DNA from: Pseudomonadales bacterium
Lineage (GTDB): Bacteria; Pseudomonadota; Gammaproteobacteria; Pseudomonadales; Azotimanducaceae
DNA length: 36,851 bases
Direction of reading: 5' to 3'
NCBI GenBank assembly: GCA_022827245.1
Contig: JAJDTI010000016.1
Coordinates: forward strand, 1-36,851
The notes beneath the pieces were generated by a model that saw only the letters and a program-made list of their open reading frames with translations, did no database searches and had not been told where the DNA came from. This document shows positions 22,017 to 30,682 of this stretch, in pieces. Position numbers and translations under genes: made by a program. How positions within the stretch are numbered: position 1 is the stretch's first letter; every line of letters starts with the position of its first letter.

Positions 22017-23366
22017 ATGAACAACATGCCAGCCGCGGTGGCCAGCCTGTCGGCCGGGCTCCTGCTGTCGGCGCCCGCGCCGGTCCACGCGGAACCCGCC
22101 GGCGATCCGCGGATCGGGCTGCTCGCGGAGACAACTTATGCGGACAACGGCGACCCCACCCTTGCCGCGCTGGTCGGCGAGGCGCTGGAACGCAACCCGG
22201 GCATCCGCGAGGCGGAGCTTTCGAGCGTGGCGGCGCGGCACCGCATTGCGCAGGCCACGGCGCTCCCTGACCCGACCGTGTCGCTGACGGTCCACGGCCA
22301 GCCTCCCGAGACCCGCGTGGGACCGCAGCGCGGTGGCATCGCGGTCCAGCAGGCGCTGCCCTGGTTCGGCAAGCGCGCCGACCGGGGCGCCGTGGCGCGC
22401 ACCCGCGCCGACGCCCGCGACGCGCTCGTCGAGGCGCAACGCGCCGCGGTCGTGCGGGACGTCAAGGTCGCCTACTACGAACTGGCCTACCTCGATCGGG
22501 CCATCGCCGTCGCCGACCAGGAAGCGGACCTGCTGCGCCTCTACGAGACCCTCGCCGAGGCGCGGTACTCCCAGGGCACGGGGCTGCAGCAGTCGGTGGT
22601 GAAGCTGCAGGCCGAGGTCACCCGGATCCTCTCCCGCCGCGACGCACTGCTCCAGGAGCGTATCGCGGCCGAGGCGGAGTTGAACGCGCTGCGCGACCGG
22701 CCCGCCCACGACCCGCTGCCCGGAATCCGCCTGAGGACCCGCCCCGCGACCCATATGGACGACGAGCGCTTGCGGGAACTGGGCAGGGCGCACCGTCCGG
22801 AGGTACGCGTGGCACGCCTGCACATGGAGACGGAACGCGGCAATGTCCGGCTGGCCCGTCGGGAACCCTGGCCCGACATCGTCCTCGGCGCCGCCTGGAG
22901 CCCCGTGGGAGACCGGCGGGACCGCGCCGGCCGACTCGTCCCGCCCGGCGACAACGGCAGGGACCAGTTCAGCGTCAGCGTAGGGGTCCGCATTCCGTTG
23001 CAGCGCGGCCGGTACGCGGCGGGCGTCCGGGAGGCCGCGGCGCGCCTCGACGCCGCGCGCGCGGCCTTCCGTCGCACGGTGAACGACGTCGATGTCGCCG
23101 TGCGCTCCGCCGGCGCCCGGCTGACGACGATCGCCGAGCGCATTCACCAGCACGAGCGCGCGCTCGTGCCGCAGGCGGAACAGGCGCTGCGCGCCGCCGA
23201 GGCCGCGTACTCGGCAGGCACGGTGGACGTCCTGGACCTGCTCGACAGCGAGGAGATGCTGCTCGACGCTCGCCTCGCACTGGCGCGCCTCGAGTCGGAC
23301 TACATGCAGGCGCTGGCGGACATGGAACGCGCGATCGGCACGGCGTTCCCGGAGGCGTCGTCATGA
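22017..23366 (+). CDS. cusC: CusC-like outer-membrane channel (TolC family)
   Basis: A 449-residue protein with a signal peptide (1-25, ending VHA-EP) and two repeats of the outer-membrane efflux fold. Each repeat has long coiled-coil helices, for example DALVEAQRAAVVRDVKVAYYELAYLDRAIAV and the C-terminal EQALRAAEAAYSAGTVDVLDLLDSEEMLLDARLALA, a common TolC-family text. It forms the outer-membrane duct of the RND efflux system. The start has GGAG about 9 bases upstream. The 3' end overlaps the cusB-like gene (ATGA). Assignment to metal efflux comes from the neighbours. Confidence 0.9.
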   Translation: MNNMPAAVASLSAGLLLSAPAPVHAEPAGDPRIGLLAETTYADNGDPTLAALVGEALERNPGIREAELSSVAARHRIAQATALPDPTVSLTVHGQPPETRVGPQRGGIAVQQALPWFGKRADRGAVARTRADARDALVEAQRAAVVRDVKVAYYELAYLDRAIAVADQEADLLRLYETLAEARYSQGTGLQQSVVKLQAEVTRILSRRDALLQERIAAEAELNALRDRPAHDPLPGIRLRTRPATHMDDERLRELGRAHRPEVRVARLHMETERGNVRLARREPWPDIVLGAAWSPVGDRRDRAGRLVPPGDNGRDQFSVSVGVRIPLQRGRYAAGVREAAARLDAARAAFRRTVNDVDVAVRSAGARLTTIAERIHQHERALVPQAEQALRAAEAAYSAGTVDVLDLLDSEEMLLDARLALARLESDYMQALADMERAIGTAFPEASS

Positions 23367-24712
23367 ACGCGCCCCGCCCGCTCGTGCCGCTGCTCGCCGG
23401 GTCAATCCTGGGCGCCGGCGCCACCATGGCCGTTCTGGCCTGGAACCCGTTTGGCTGGGGACTCCTCGACGGCCGCGCATCCGACACGGCCGAGACCACG
23501 GGCGCCGCCGCGGAGGAACGCCGCATCCTCTACTGGCGGGCGCCCATGGACCCCTCCTTCCGGTCGGACAAGCCGGGCAAGTCCCCGATGGGCATGGACC
23601 TGGTACCCGTCTACGCGGACGCCGGCGCCCCGGACGGCACCGTCCGTGTGAGCTCCGGTTTCCTGCAGAACTTCGCGGTGCGCACCGCCCGCGCGAGGCG
23701 CGGCGCGATCCCGGTCTCGATCCGCACCGTCGGGGTCCTCGCCCACAACGAGGAGAAGCTGGTCTCAGTCAACACGAAGTTCCGCGGCTGGATCGAACAC
23801 GCCCGCGTCCACAACGTCGGCGAATACGTCGAGCGCGGCGACGTCCTGTTCGACATCTATAGTCCCGAACTGGTGACCACGCAGCGCGAGTACCTCGCCG
23901 CGATGGAATACGCGGAGCGCCTGCGGGACGCCGGCGCCTATCCCGAGACCGTGGAGCGCGCCCGGTCCCTGCGGGACGCGGCCCGCGAACGCCTGCGCTA
24001 CTGGGACATGACGGAAGCGCAGATCTCGCAACTCGCCGACGCGGGCGCCGCCTCCCGGACGGTCCGGGTCTTCGCCCCCGCCGCCGGCTTCATCGTCGAG
24101 AAGATGGGTGACTCCCTCGAGGGCATGGCGCTCGCACCGGGCGTGACGGTGCTCAAGATCGCCGACCATTCGACGCTCTGGGCGCAGGCGGAGTTCTACG
24201 AGGAGGACCTCCGCCACGTGCGCGAGGGCAGTCGCGCCGCCATCGAGGTCGACGCCTTCCCCGGCCGCCGGTGGACCGGCACGATCCTGTTCTTCCGGTC
24301 CGCCGTGAACCCCGAGACCCGGGCGCTGACGGCCTTCGTCGAGGTCGCCAACGAGGATCTGGCGCTCCGCCCCATGATGTACGTGGACGTCACCGTCCGC
24401 ACCGAGTCCGACGAGGACGCCGTGCTGGCGCCGGCCGAGTCGGTCCTGCACACCGGCGAGCGGTCGGTGGTGATCGTGCAGCGCGAGGACGGGGGCTTCG
24501 AGCCGCGCGAGGTGGGACTCGGGCGGACGGCGGACGCGATGCAGGAGATCACGTCGGGCCTCGCCGCCGGGGAGCGCGTCGTCGTCTCGTCGCAGTTCCT
24601 CATCGACTCCGAGAGCAATCTGCGGGCCGCCATATCGCAACTCTCTCGGGGGGAGCCACAAGGGGGGCTGCCCGGCGACGACGCGCCCGCGTCGGACCAC
24701 CGGCACCACTGA
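23363..24712 (+). CDS. cusB: CusB-like periplasmic adaptor (HME-RND membrane fusion protein)
   Basis: A 449-residue adaptor with one N-terminal membrane anchor (about 8-28). A heavy-metal-binding motif at about 55-84 (YWRAPMDPSF, KSPMGMDLVPVY) is typical of copper/silver systems. Barrel-sandwich domains follow (KFRGWIEHARVHNVGEYVERGD, VFAPAAGFIVEKM) with helical hairpin EREYLAAMEYAERL-like text between them. The C-terminus ends DHRHH, a possible metal-binding tail. It bridges CusA and CusC in the periplasm. It overlaps cusC by 4 bases and lies 9 bases before cusA. Confidence 0.93.
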   Translation: MNAPRPLVPLLAGSILGAGATMAVLAWNPFGWGLLDGRASDTAETTGAAAEERRILYWRAPMDPSFRSDKPGKSPMGMDLVPVYADAGAPDGTVRVSSGFLQNFAVRTARARRGAIPVSIRTVGVLAHNEEKLVSVNTKFRGWIEHARVHNVGEYVERGDVLFDIYSPELVTTQREYLAAMEYAERLRDAGAYPETVERARSLRDAARERLRYWDMTEAQISQLADAGAASRTVRVFAPAAGFIVEKMGDSLEGMALAPGVTVLKIADHSTLWAQAEFYEEDLRHVREGSRAAIEVDAFPGRRWTGTILFFRSAVNPETRALTAFVEVANEDLALRPMMYVDVTVRTESDEDAVLAPAESVLHTGERSVVIVQREDGGFEPREVGLGRTADAMQEITSGLAAGERVVVSSQFLIDSESNLRAAISQLSRGEPQGGLPGDDAPASDHRHH

Positions 24713-24721
24713 GGCGCAGTC

Positions 24722-27700
24722 ATGCTCGAGCGACTCGTCGGCTGGTCGATCCGCAACCGGATTCTCGTCGTCCTCGCGACGCTGATCGTCGCCGTGGTCG
24801 GGGTGCAGGCCCTCTGGCGGGCGCCCCTCGACGCCATCCCCGACCTCTCCGACGTGCAGGTCATCGTCTTCACCGAGTACGCCGGCCAGGCGCCGCGCAT
24901 CGTCGAGGACCAGGTGACCTACCCGCTCGCCACGCAACTGCTCGCCGTCCCCTACGCCCGCACGGTGCGCGGATACTCCTTCTTCGGGTTCTCCTTCGTG
25001 TACGTCATCTTCGAGGACGGCACCGACCTGTACTGGGCCAGGAGCCGCGTCCTGGAGACCCTGAGCAACGTCGCCCGCACGCTGCCGCCCGGCGTGACGC
25101 CGGCGCTCGGCCCGGACGCCACCGGGGTCGGCTGGGCCTTCATGTACGCGCTGCGGTCGGACCGGCACGACCTCGCCGAGCTGCGCTCGATCCAGGACTG
25201 GTTCCTGAAGTACGAGCTGTCGAGCGTCCCCGGCGTGGCGGAGGTGGCGAGCATCGGCGGCTTCGTGCGCCAGTACCAGATCACCGTGGACCCCAATCGG
25301 CTGCGCGCCTACGGCATGCCGATCTCCAGGATCCGCACCGCCGTGCAGGACAGCAACAGCGACGTGGGCGGACGGCTCCTCGAGGCGGCCGAGAAGGAGT
25401 TCATGATCCGCGGGCGCGGCTACATCGGCTCCGCGGACGACATCCGCAAGATCGCCCTCGGCGTCGACCCCGCCGGCACGCCGATCCTGCTCCGGGACGT
25501 CGCGACCGTCAGCGTCGGTCCCGAGATGCGCCGGGGGCTCGCCGAGTGGGACGGCGAGGGCGAGGCCGTGGGCGGGATCGTCGTGGTGCGGCACGGCGCC
25601 GGCACGCTGCAGGTGATCGAGGACGTCAAGGCCCGGCTCGCCGACATCGTGCCGAGCCTGCCCGCGGGCGTCACCGTCGAGGTGGCCTACGACCGCAGCG
25701 CACTGATCCAGCGCACCGTCGACAGCCTCGGCGTCAGCCTCTTCCAGCAACTGCTGATCGTCGCCCTGGTGTGCCTCCTCTTCCTGTTCCACGTGCGCAG
25801 CGCCCTGGTCGCCGTCATCACGCTGCCGGTGGGGGTCCTCTGCGCGTTCATCGTGATGACCGCCCAGGGTCTGAACGTCAACATCATGTCCCTCGGGGGC
25901 ATCGCCGTGGCCATCGGCACCATGGTGGACGCGGCCATCGTCATGGTGGAGAACGCCCACAAGCACCTCGCCCGCGACCATGGGCGGCGCCCGCACTGGC
26001 AGGTCGTCGCGGAGGCGACCCGCGAGGTCGGGCCCACGCTCTTCTTCGCCCTGCTCGTCATCACCGTCTCGTTCCTGCCCATCTTCACCCTCGAGGCGCA
26101 GGAGGGGCGGCTGTTCAAGCCCCTCGCCTTCACCAAGACATACGCCATGGCCGCCGCGGCGATCCTCGCGGTGACGGCGGTCCCGGTGCTCGTCGGCTAC
26201 TGGGTGCGCGGCAGGATGCGTCCGCTCGACCGGCACCCGGTGAGCCGCCTGCTGACGTGGCTCTACCGGCCGCTGCTCGATGCCGTCCTGCGCCGCAGGG
26301 CGGTCGTCCTGGCCGCCGCCGCGCTCGGGCTCGCCGTCACGGCGGTGCCGTTCGCCCGGCTCGGATCCGAGTTCATGCCGAACCTCTGGGAAGGCGATCT
26401 CCTGTACATGCCGACCACCCTGCCCGGCATCTCGATCACGAAGGCCGGCGAGATCCTCCAGCAGACCGACCGGATCTTGAGGACCTTCCCGGAGGTCGAG
26501 CACGTCTTCGGCAAGATCGGGCGGGCCGACACCGCCACCGATCCCGCGCCGCTGTCGATGATCGAGACGACGATCCGCCTCAAGCCCCGCGACGAGTGGC
26601 GCCCGGGCATGACGCCCGAACGGCTGGCGGAGGAGATGGACGCCGCGATCCGCGTTCCCGGCCTGACGAACGCGTGGACGATGCCCATCAAGACGCGCAT
26701 CGACATGCTCTCGACCGGCATCCGGACCGACGTCGGCATCAAGATCGCCGGCCCGGACCTCGCTGAACTCGAGCGCCTCGGACAGGAAGTCGAGGCCGTC
26801 GTACGGGAACTGCCGGGAACGGCGAGCGCGTACGCGGAACGGGTACTGGGCGGCAACTACCTGGACTTCACCATCGACCGCGACGCCATCGCGCGCTACG
26901 GCCTGACCGTCCGCGACGTGCAGGAAGTGATCCAGACGGCCATCGGCGGCACGAACGTCACGACGACGGTGGAAGGGCTCGAGCGCTATCCCGTGAACCT
27001 GCGTTACAGCCGGGAGCTGCGCGACGACCTGCCGGCGCTGCGCGGCGTACTCGTACCCACGCCCGCCGGCCCGCAGATTCCGCTCGGCCGCCTCGCCCGC
27101 ATCGACTACGTGGTCGGGCCGCCGAGCATCAAGAGCGAGGGCGCCCGGCCGAACGCCTGGGTCTACATCGACCTCGACGACACCGACGTCGGCAGCTACG
27201 TCGAAGCGGCGCGCCGCGCCGTCCGGGACCGCGTCGCCATGCCGCCCGGCTACACCTTCTACTTCAGCGGCCAGTACGAGTACCTGCAGCGCGCCGAACG
27301 CCGTCTCGCGCTGGTCATTCCCCTCACGCTGCTGCTGATCGCCGGCATCATCTACGTGAGCCGGAAGTCCGTCGCCGAAACGCTCCTGGTCCTCGCCGGC
27401 GTCCCCTTCGCCCTCACTGGCTCGGTCTGGCTGCTCCACTTCCTCGACTACAACCTGAGCATCGCCGTGTGGGTGGGCGTCATCGCCCTGGCCGGTCTCT
27501 ACGCCGAGACCGCGGTCGTCCTGCTGCTCTACCTCGACGTCTCGGTCCGCGAACACCGCGAGCGCGGGCTGCTCGTCGACCGGGCCGCGCTGGGACGCGC
27601 GATCCGCGACGGGACCGTGCAGCGCGTGCGCCCCATCCTCATGACCATCGCGACCGACGTGATGGGGCTGTTGCCGATCATGTGGAGCACGGGCGCCGGC

Positions 27701-27832
27701 GCGGACGTGATGAAACGCATCGCGGCGCCGCTGGTCGGCGGCGTGCTGACCTCCGGGCTGGTGGTGCTGGTGCTGTTCCCGGTCGTGTACTTCCTCTGGA
27801 AGGTGCGGGAGCTGCCCGCCGAGCGGCCGTGA
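24722..27832 (+). CDS. cusA: CusA-like copper/silver RND transporter
   Basis: A 1036-residue heavy-metal efflux RND pump. It starts MLERLVGWSIRNR and has two halves, each with a large periplasmic loop and six helices. The proton-relay helix has GTMVDAAIVMVENAHKH. Three methionines, Met563 (LYMPTT), Met613 (SMIETT) and Met662 (IDMLSTG), line up with the E. coli CusA metal triad Met573, 623 and 672, all offset by 10. That argues for Cu(I)/Ag(I), not cobalt/zinc. It pumps metal from periplasm to outside with CusB and CusC. Last gene of its operon. Convergent with the AbiE pair. Confidence 0.96.
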   Translation: MLERLVGWSIRNRILVVLATLIVAVVGVQALWRAPLDAIPDLSDVQVIVFTEYAGQAPRIVEDQVTYPLATQLLAVPYARTVRGYSFFGFSFVYVIFEDGTDLYWARSRVLETLSNVARTLPPGVTPALGPDATGVGWAFMYALRSDRHDLAELRSIQDWFLKYELSSVPGVAEVASIGGFVRQYQITVDPNRLRAYGMPISRIRTAVQDSNSDVGGRLLEAAEKEFMIRGRGYIGSADDIRKIALGVDPAGTPILLRDVATVSVGPEMRRGLAEWDGEGEAVGGIVVVRHGAGTLQVIEDVKARLADIVPSLPAGVTVEVAYDRSALIQRTVDSLGVSLFQQLLIVALVCLLFLFHVRSALVAVITLPVGVLCAFIVMTAQGLNVNIMSLGGIAVAIGTMVDAAIVMVENAHKHLARDHGRRPHWQVVAEATREVGPTLFFALLVITVSFLPIFTLEAQEGRLFKPLAFTKTYAMAAAAILAVTAVPVLVGYWVRGRMRPLDRHPVSRLLTWLYRPLLDAVLRRRAVVLAAAALGLAVTAVPFARLGSEFMPNLWEGDLLYMPTTLPGISITKAGEILQQTDRILRTFPEVEHVFGKIGRADTATDPAPLSMIETTIRLKPRDEWRPGMTPERLAEEMDAAIRVPGLTNAWTMPIKTRIDMLSTGIRTDVGIKIAGPDLAELERLGQEVEAVVRELPGTASAYAERVLGGNYLDFTIDRDAIARYGLTVRDVQEVIQTAIGGTNVTTTVEGLERYPVNLRYSRELRDDLPALRGVLVPTPAGPQIPLGRLARIDYVVGPPSIKSEGARPNAWVYIDLDDTDVGSYVEAARRAVRDRVAMPPGYTFYFSGQYEYLQRAERRLALVIPLTLLLIAGIIYVSRKSVAETLLVLAGVPFALTGSVWLLHFLDYNLSIAVWVGVIALAGLYAETAVVLLLYLDVSVREHRERGLLVDRAALGRAIRDGTVQRVRPILMTIATDVMGLLPIMWSTGAGADVMKRIAAPLVGGVLTSGLVVLVLFPVVYFLWKVRELPAERP

Positions 27833-27905
27833 ATGCGAGGGGCGTGGCGCGACGTGGGTGCGGCGCGCAGACATCGAAGATATCGAGGCATCGCGCCATG
27901 GTCCC

Positions 27906-28871
27906 TCAGACCTTCGCCAACGACGCGCCGATCGAGGCAAGGCACGCGAGCACCTCGGCGTCGTCGGGAAGAGCGTCGCCGTGCACCATGTCCCTGAACC
28001 GGCCTCGGAACTCCGGTCGCACCTGGCTCCAGAGACGCTTGGGATCGGCCACGATGGCGGCCTTGCCGAGCGGCGCGGCCAGCCACGCCCGGGCACCTGG
28101 CATGGAGGTGCGATCGGACTCCCTGACTTCGGCCATCAAGTCGACGAACGCGGGGCTGGCAACGAACTCCCGGTAGCGGTTCACGCGCATGATCATGACG
28201 AGATCGTAGAGGTGCCGAGTGCGGCGTCGAAACTCCAGAGCGGGATTCCTGTGGTAGCCGGCGCGTACCAGACCCATGATCTTCTCGCACAGCGTACGCT
28301 CCACGCACAGCACGCGGATGCTGAACGGGCCGAGCCCGTGGTGCCGGACCAAGTCGGTACGGCGCGAGTCGATCAGGAAGTCGCGAATCAGTGTGGCGAT
28401 CGGCATTGCCGACGAAGGCTCGGGGTTGGCGAACGAGTTGATCTCGATCAGCAGCGTGTCGGAGACCAGACCGAGTTCGGCGGCGCCGGTTCGCATCGAG
28501 AAGGCGTGGGCCGTCTTTCGGAAGCGCCCGTGCTTGGACTCCTCCGGATGACCAGGCCGGTAGTCGAGGTCCTGGGTGATCTCGCGCTCGATCGACTTGA
28601 TCAACGCACGGCGCTGCGAGTCGCCGAGGCGGTCATCCGGACGCAGGGCGAGGTCGACATCTTCGGAAAAGCGACCGATGAGACGGTGCGCCTTGGAGAG
28701 CGAGGTCCCACCCTTGAAGACGACGACCTCGCCGTAGCTCGATTCGTGGAGGCGCTTGAGTACCCGGGTGACCCAGTAGTCCTTCTCGACATGGACGGCT
28801 GGAATCCCGAAATGCCCCGCCGTGGCCTGAATGAGCTCCAGGTACGTCTCGGGCGCCTCGTGCAGCCTCAC
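27906..28871 (-). CDS. AbiEii-type nucleotidyltransferase toxin
   Basis: A 321-residue protein of the AbiEii/AbiGii family. FKGGTSLSKAHRLIGRFSEDVDLAL holds the nucleotidyltransferase motif (GGTS 54-57, then Asp71/Asp73). HVEKDYWVTRVL is a typical N-terminal block, and CVERTLCEKIMGLVRAGY and RRRTRHLYDLVMIM match the second half. Family members poison growth, probably by modifying an RNA or nucleotide, and are neutralised at the transcriptional or functional level by AbiEi. The GTG start overlaps the antitoxin stop by 4 bases. GC and codon use are somewhat more relaxed than in neighbours, which suits an acquired element. Confidence 0.9.
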   Translation of the reverse strand: MRLHEAPETYLELIQATAGHFGIPAVHVEKDYWVTRVLKRLHESSYGEVVVFKGGTSLSKAHRLIGRFSEDVDLALRPDDRLGDSQRRALIKSIEREITQDLDYRPGHPEESKHGRFRKTAHAFSMRTGAAELGLVSDTLLIEINSFANPEPSSAMPIATLIRDFLIDSRRTDLVRHHGLGPFSIRVLCVERTLCEKIMGLVRAGYHRNPALEFRRRTRHLYDLVMIMRVNRYREFVASPAFVDLMAEVRESDRTSMPGARAWLAAPLGKAAIVADPKRLWSQVRPEFRGRFRDMVHGDALPDDAEVLACLASIGASLAKV

Positions 28872-29593
28872 CGGATGTTCCAGGCTTGGGACTCCGGCCA
28901 ATCGGCGGGGTCGAGGCCCAGGTCGAAACGCGTCGTGGGATTGAGGGAAGCCTGGAGCGCCGGCAATACCTCCAGATCGAGACGGGTCAGCAGCATTCCC
29001 AGCAGGGCTCTGGCGCCCGGACTGTAGTAAGCCAGCGCCAAGCGCTGCAGCCTTTTCCGCTCGGCCGCCGTGCACTCCGCCAAGCGCTTCGTCATCGCCT
29101 GAACGACCCGTCCGATGCTCGCGTCCGGCACTGTGCGGGCATCGCGCAGGACATCCAGGGTCTCGAGCAATGGCACCGTCGAATCCGAGATCGGGGCTCG
29201 CCGGGAAAGCAACCTGATTCGTATCGTGCCGAAATCCTTGATCCGGGTGGCGCCGTTCACCGCGACGGCGATCGTCCTGGGCATTTGGGTGGTGAGGCCC
29301 AGACGATTGTAGAGCGCGGGCCCGGTGACGTACCCGACCCGTCGTCCATCGCGGTACATGGCATCACGCACGCACTCCTGGTCGCTAACCGGAACGTCGC
29401 CGAGCGCGCCCCTGCGGGACTTGTAGAAACGTCCCTTCGCGACGCGCTTCAGCCGCCGGTTCTCCACGCCTCTGTTCACGGCCCGCACGACCGCTTCGGG
29501 CGCTTCCCGGTATTGTGGGAAGACCTCGTAGCCGAATATCCGCCCGGCCGGCGCCCGTTCGATAGCCTGGTTGACCGCAGCTGCAATGCTCAT
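28868..29593 (-). CDS. AbiEi-like antitoxin/regulator (DUF6088 type)
   Basis: A 241-residue protein with an N-terminal winged-helix-like region (about 1-65: RAVNRGVENRRLKRVAKGRFYK). The following block, GYVTGPALYNRLGLTTQMPRTIAVAVNG, is typical of AbiEi/DUF6088 antitoxins. Such proteins often repress their own operon through inverted repeats. CTTGACGTCAAG is such a palindrome 38-50 bases upstream. The start has a strong AGGAGGA ribosome site. It precedes and overlaps the toxin gene, the usual order for AbiE type IV systems. Confidence 0.85.
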   Translation of the reverse strand: MSIAAAVNQAIERAPAGRIFGYEVFPQYREAPEAVVRAVNRGVENRRLKRVAKGRFYKSRRGALGDVPVSDQECVRDAMYRDGRRVGYVTGPALYNRLGLTTQMPRTIAVAVNGATRIKDFGTIRIRLLSRRAPISDSTVPLLETLDVLRDARTVPDASIGRVVQAMTKRLAECTAAERKRLQRLALAYYSPGARALLGMLLTRLDLEVLPALQASLNPTTRFDLGLDPADWPESQAWNIR

Positions 29594-29631
29594 GGCAGTT
29601 CCTCCTGGCTCGAACGTACGCTCGCCCGTCC

Positions 29632-29643
29632 CTTGACGTCAAG
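29632..29643 (-). promoter_or_regulatory. Perfect 12-bp palindrome upstream of the AbiE pair
   Basis: CTTGACGTCAAG reads the same on both strands and contains TTGACG, usable as a -35 box with a weak -10 17 bases on (GTACGT). A palindrome over a -35 box would suit autorepression by the antitoxin, which is a guess. Confidence 0.45.
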
Positions 29644-29767
29644 TTTTACTATCGATAAACATGACACACTGCCGCGCGCGTCGCGTCGGCGTCCGGACCG
29701 GGCCGGTGGGCCTGTGCGGTGTGGTTCGCCAGGGCGTGTAGACACGCCGCGAAGAGGGGTTGTTTTC

Positions 29768-29786
29768 GTTAATCGTTCTCATTTAG
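29768..29786 (+). promoter_or_regulatory. Fur-box-like site upstream of bfd
   Basis: The 19-mer GTTAATCGTTCTCATTTAG matches the Fur consensus at about 11 of 19 positions by my count, in an AT-rich stretch ending 13 bases before the ATG of bfd. Its place near the transcription start suits iron-dependent repression. Confidence 0.6.
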
Positions 29787-29799
29787 ACTCGCGTTCGTC

Positions 29800-29997
29800 A
29801 TGTACGTGTGCATGTGTCAAGCTGTCCGGGACTCGGAGATCGAGGCCGCTTTCGCGCAGGGGCATCACAATCTCGATGCGCTCGCGGAGGAACTCGGCGT
29901 CGGCACGGGCTGCGGCTGCTGCAGGGAACACGCGCAGACGCTCATCGAGGACTTCCTCACCGTCGGCGCCGGCGACAACTTCGTCAACGCCGCCTGA
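29800..29997 (+). CDS. bfd: Bacterioferritin-associated ferredoxin
   Basis: A 65-residue [2Fe-2S] protein of the BFD-like family. Cysteines are arranged CMC (4 and 6) then CGCC (38-41 region), the Bfd pattern. The helix between them (DSEIEAAFAQGHHNLDALAEELGV) is typical. Bfd binds bacterioferritin and passes electrons to release stored iron. bfr is in this window at 17574-18041. A Fur-like site upstream fits induction when iron is low. No ribosome site of note is seen; the ATG follows 13 bases after the Fur-like site. Confidence 0.94.
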   Translation: MYVCMCQAVRDSEIEAAFAQGHHNLDALAEELGVGTGCGCCREHAQTLIEDFLTVGAGDNFVNAA

Positions 29998-30127
29998 GCC
30001 GCATCCCGCGGCCGCAAGGTCCGGCCGGCTCCTCTTCCCTCTCTTCCCACCGACCCACCGCGGTCGGACCGCAAACTATTCCGCGTCCCGCGGCGACATT
30101 CTCTGACGCACGAACCGGGCGGCAAGG

Positions 30128-30682
30128 ATGTTGATACCCGCTTCGGACGAAAAGCTGGTCAAGCGTGCCCTGGCGGGCTCGGACGGCGCATGGACGGCAT
30201 TGGTGAAACGCTACGAGCGGCGCATCTACAACTATGCCCTGCGCATGGTGGGGCACCCGGACGATGCGCTGGACCTGGTGCAGGAGGTCTTTCTGGGCGT
30301 CTACCGCAACCTGGCGAGCTACCGCGGCGACGGGGCCTTCCCGGCCTGGCTGTTCCGCATCGCGGCGTACCGCTGCACGGACTACCTTCGGCGTCGACGG
30401 CCCGTCGCCTCCCTCGACGACGACGAGCCCGCGGCGGAGCCTTGCACCGGTTCCGATCCGGTAATGGCGGCGATCGCCACGGACGCCAACCGGCTGGTGG
30501 TCCGCGCGCTCGCGATGCTGCCGCCCGCGCAGCGTCACGTGGTGGAGCTGAAGTTCTTCCAGCACTGCACGTTCGACGAGATCGGCGAGCGGCTCGGCAT
30601 TTCTCCCAACACCGCCAAGACACGTCTCTACAGCGCGCTGCGCAAGCTCAGGGCGTGCAAGGAGCTGAACGATGAACTGTGA
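30128..30682 (+). CDS. ECF-type RNA polymerase sigma factor
   Basis: A 184-residue sigma-70 family protein of the extracytoplasmic type. Region 2 runs about 25-90 (RYERRIYNYALRMVGHPDDALDLVQEVFLGVYRNL, PAWLFRIAAYRCTDYLRRR). Region 4 runs about 130-180 (LPPAQRHVVELKFFQHCTFDEIGERLGISPNTAKTRL). The acidic linker between them is normal. It directs transcription of a regulon unknown here. The start is preceded by GGCAAGG with no spacer, so translation may be inefficient. The stop is inside the start region of the anti-sigma gene (11-base overlap), the classic sigma/anti-sigma arrangement. Confidence 0.93.
   Translation: MLIPASDEKLVKRALAGSDGAWTALVKRYERRIYNYALRMVGHPDDALDLVQEVFLGVYRNLASYRGDGAFPAWLFRIAAYRCTDYLRRRRPVASLDDDEPAAEPCTGSDPVMAAIATDANRLVVRALAMLPPAQRHVVELKFFQHCTFDEIGERLGISPNTAKTRLYSALRKLRACKELNDEL

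Noticed and set aside
24271-26766. A long plus-strand frame across the cusB-cusA junction
   Set aside because: It overlaps two well-supported genes in another frame and has Arg-rich composition typical of a shifted GC-rich reading.
23765-28096. A very long open frame on the minus strand opposite the cusB and cusA genes
   Set aside because: It is a mirror of the GC-rich coding strand: low-complexity Arg/Asp/His/Gly composition, no motif, no ribosome site, and the plus strand carries clear RND and adaptor proteins.
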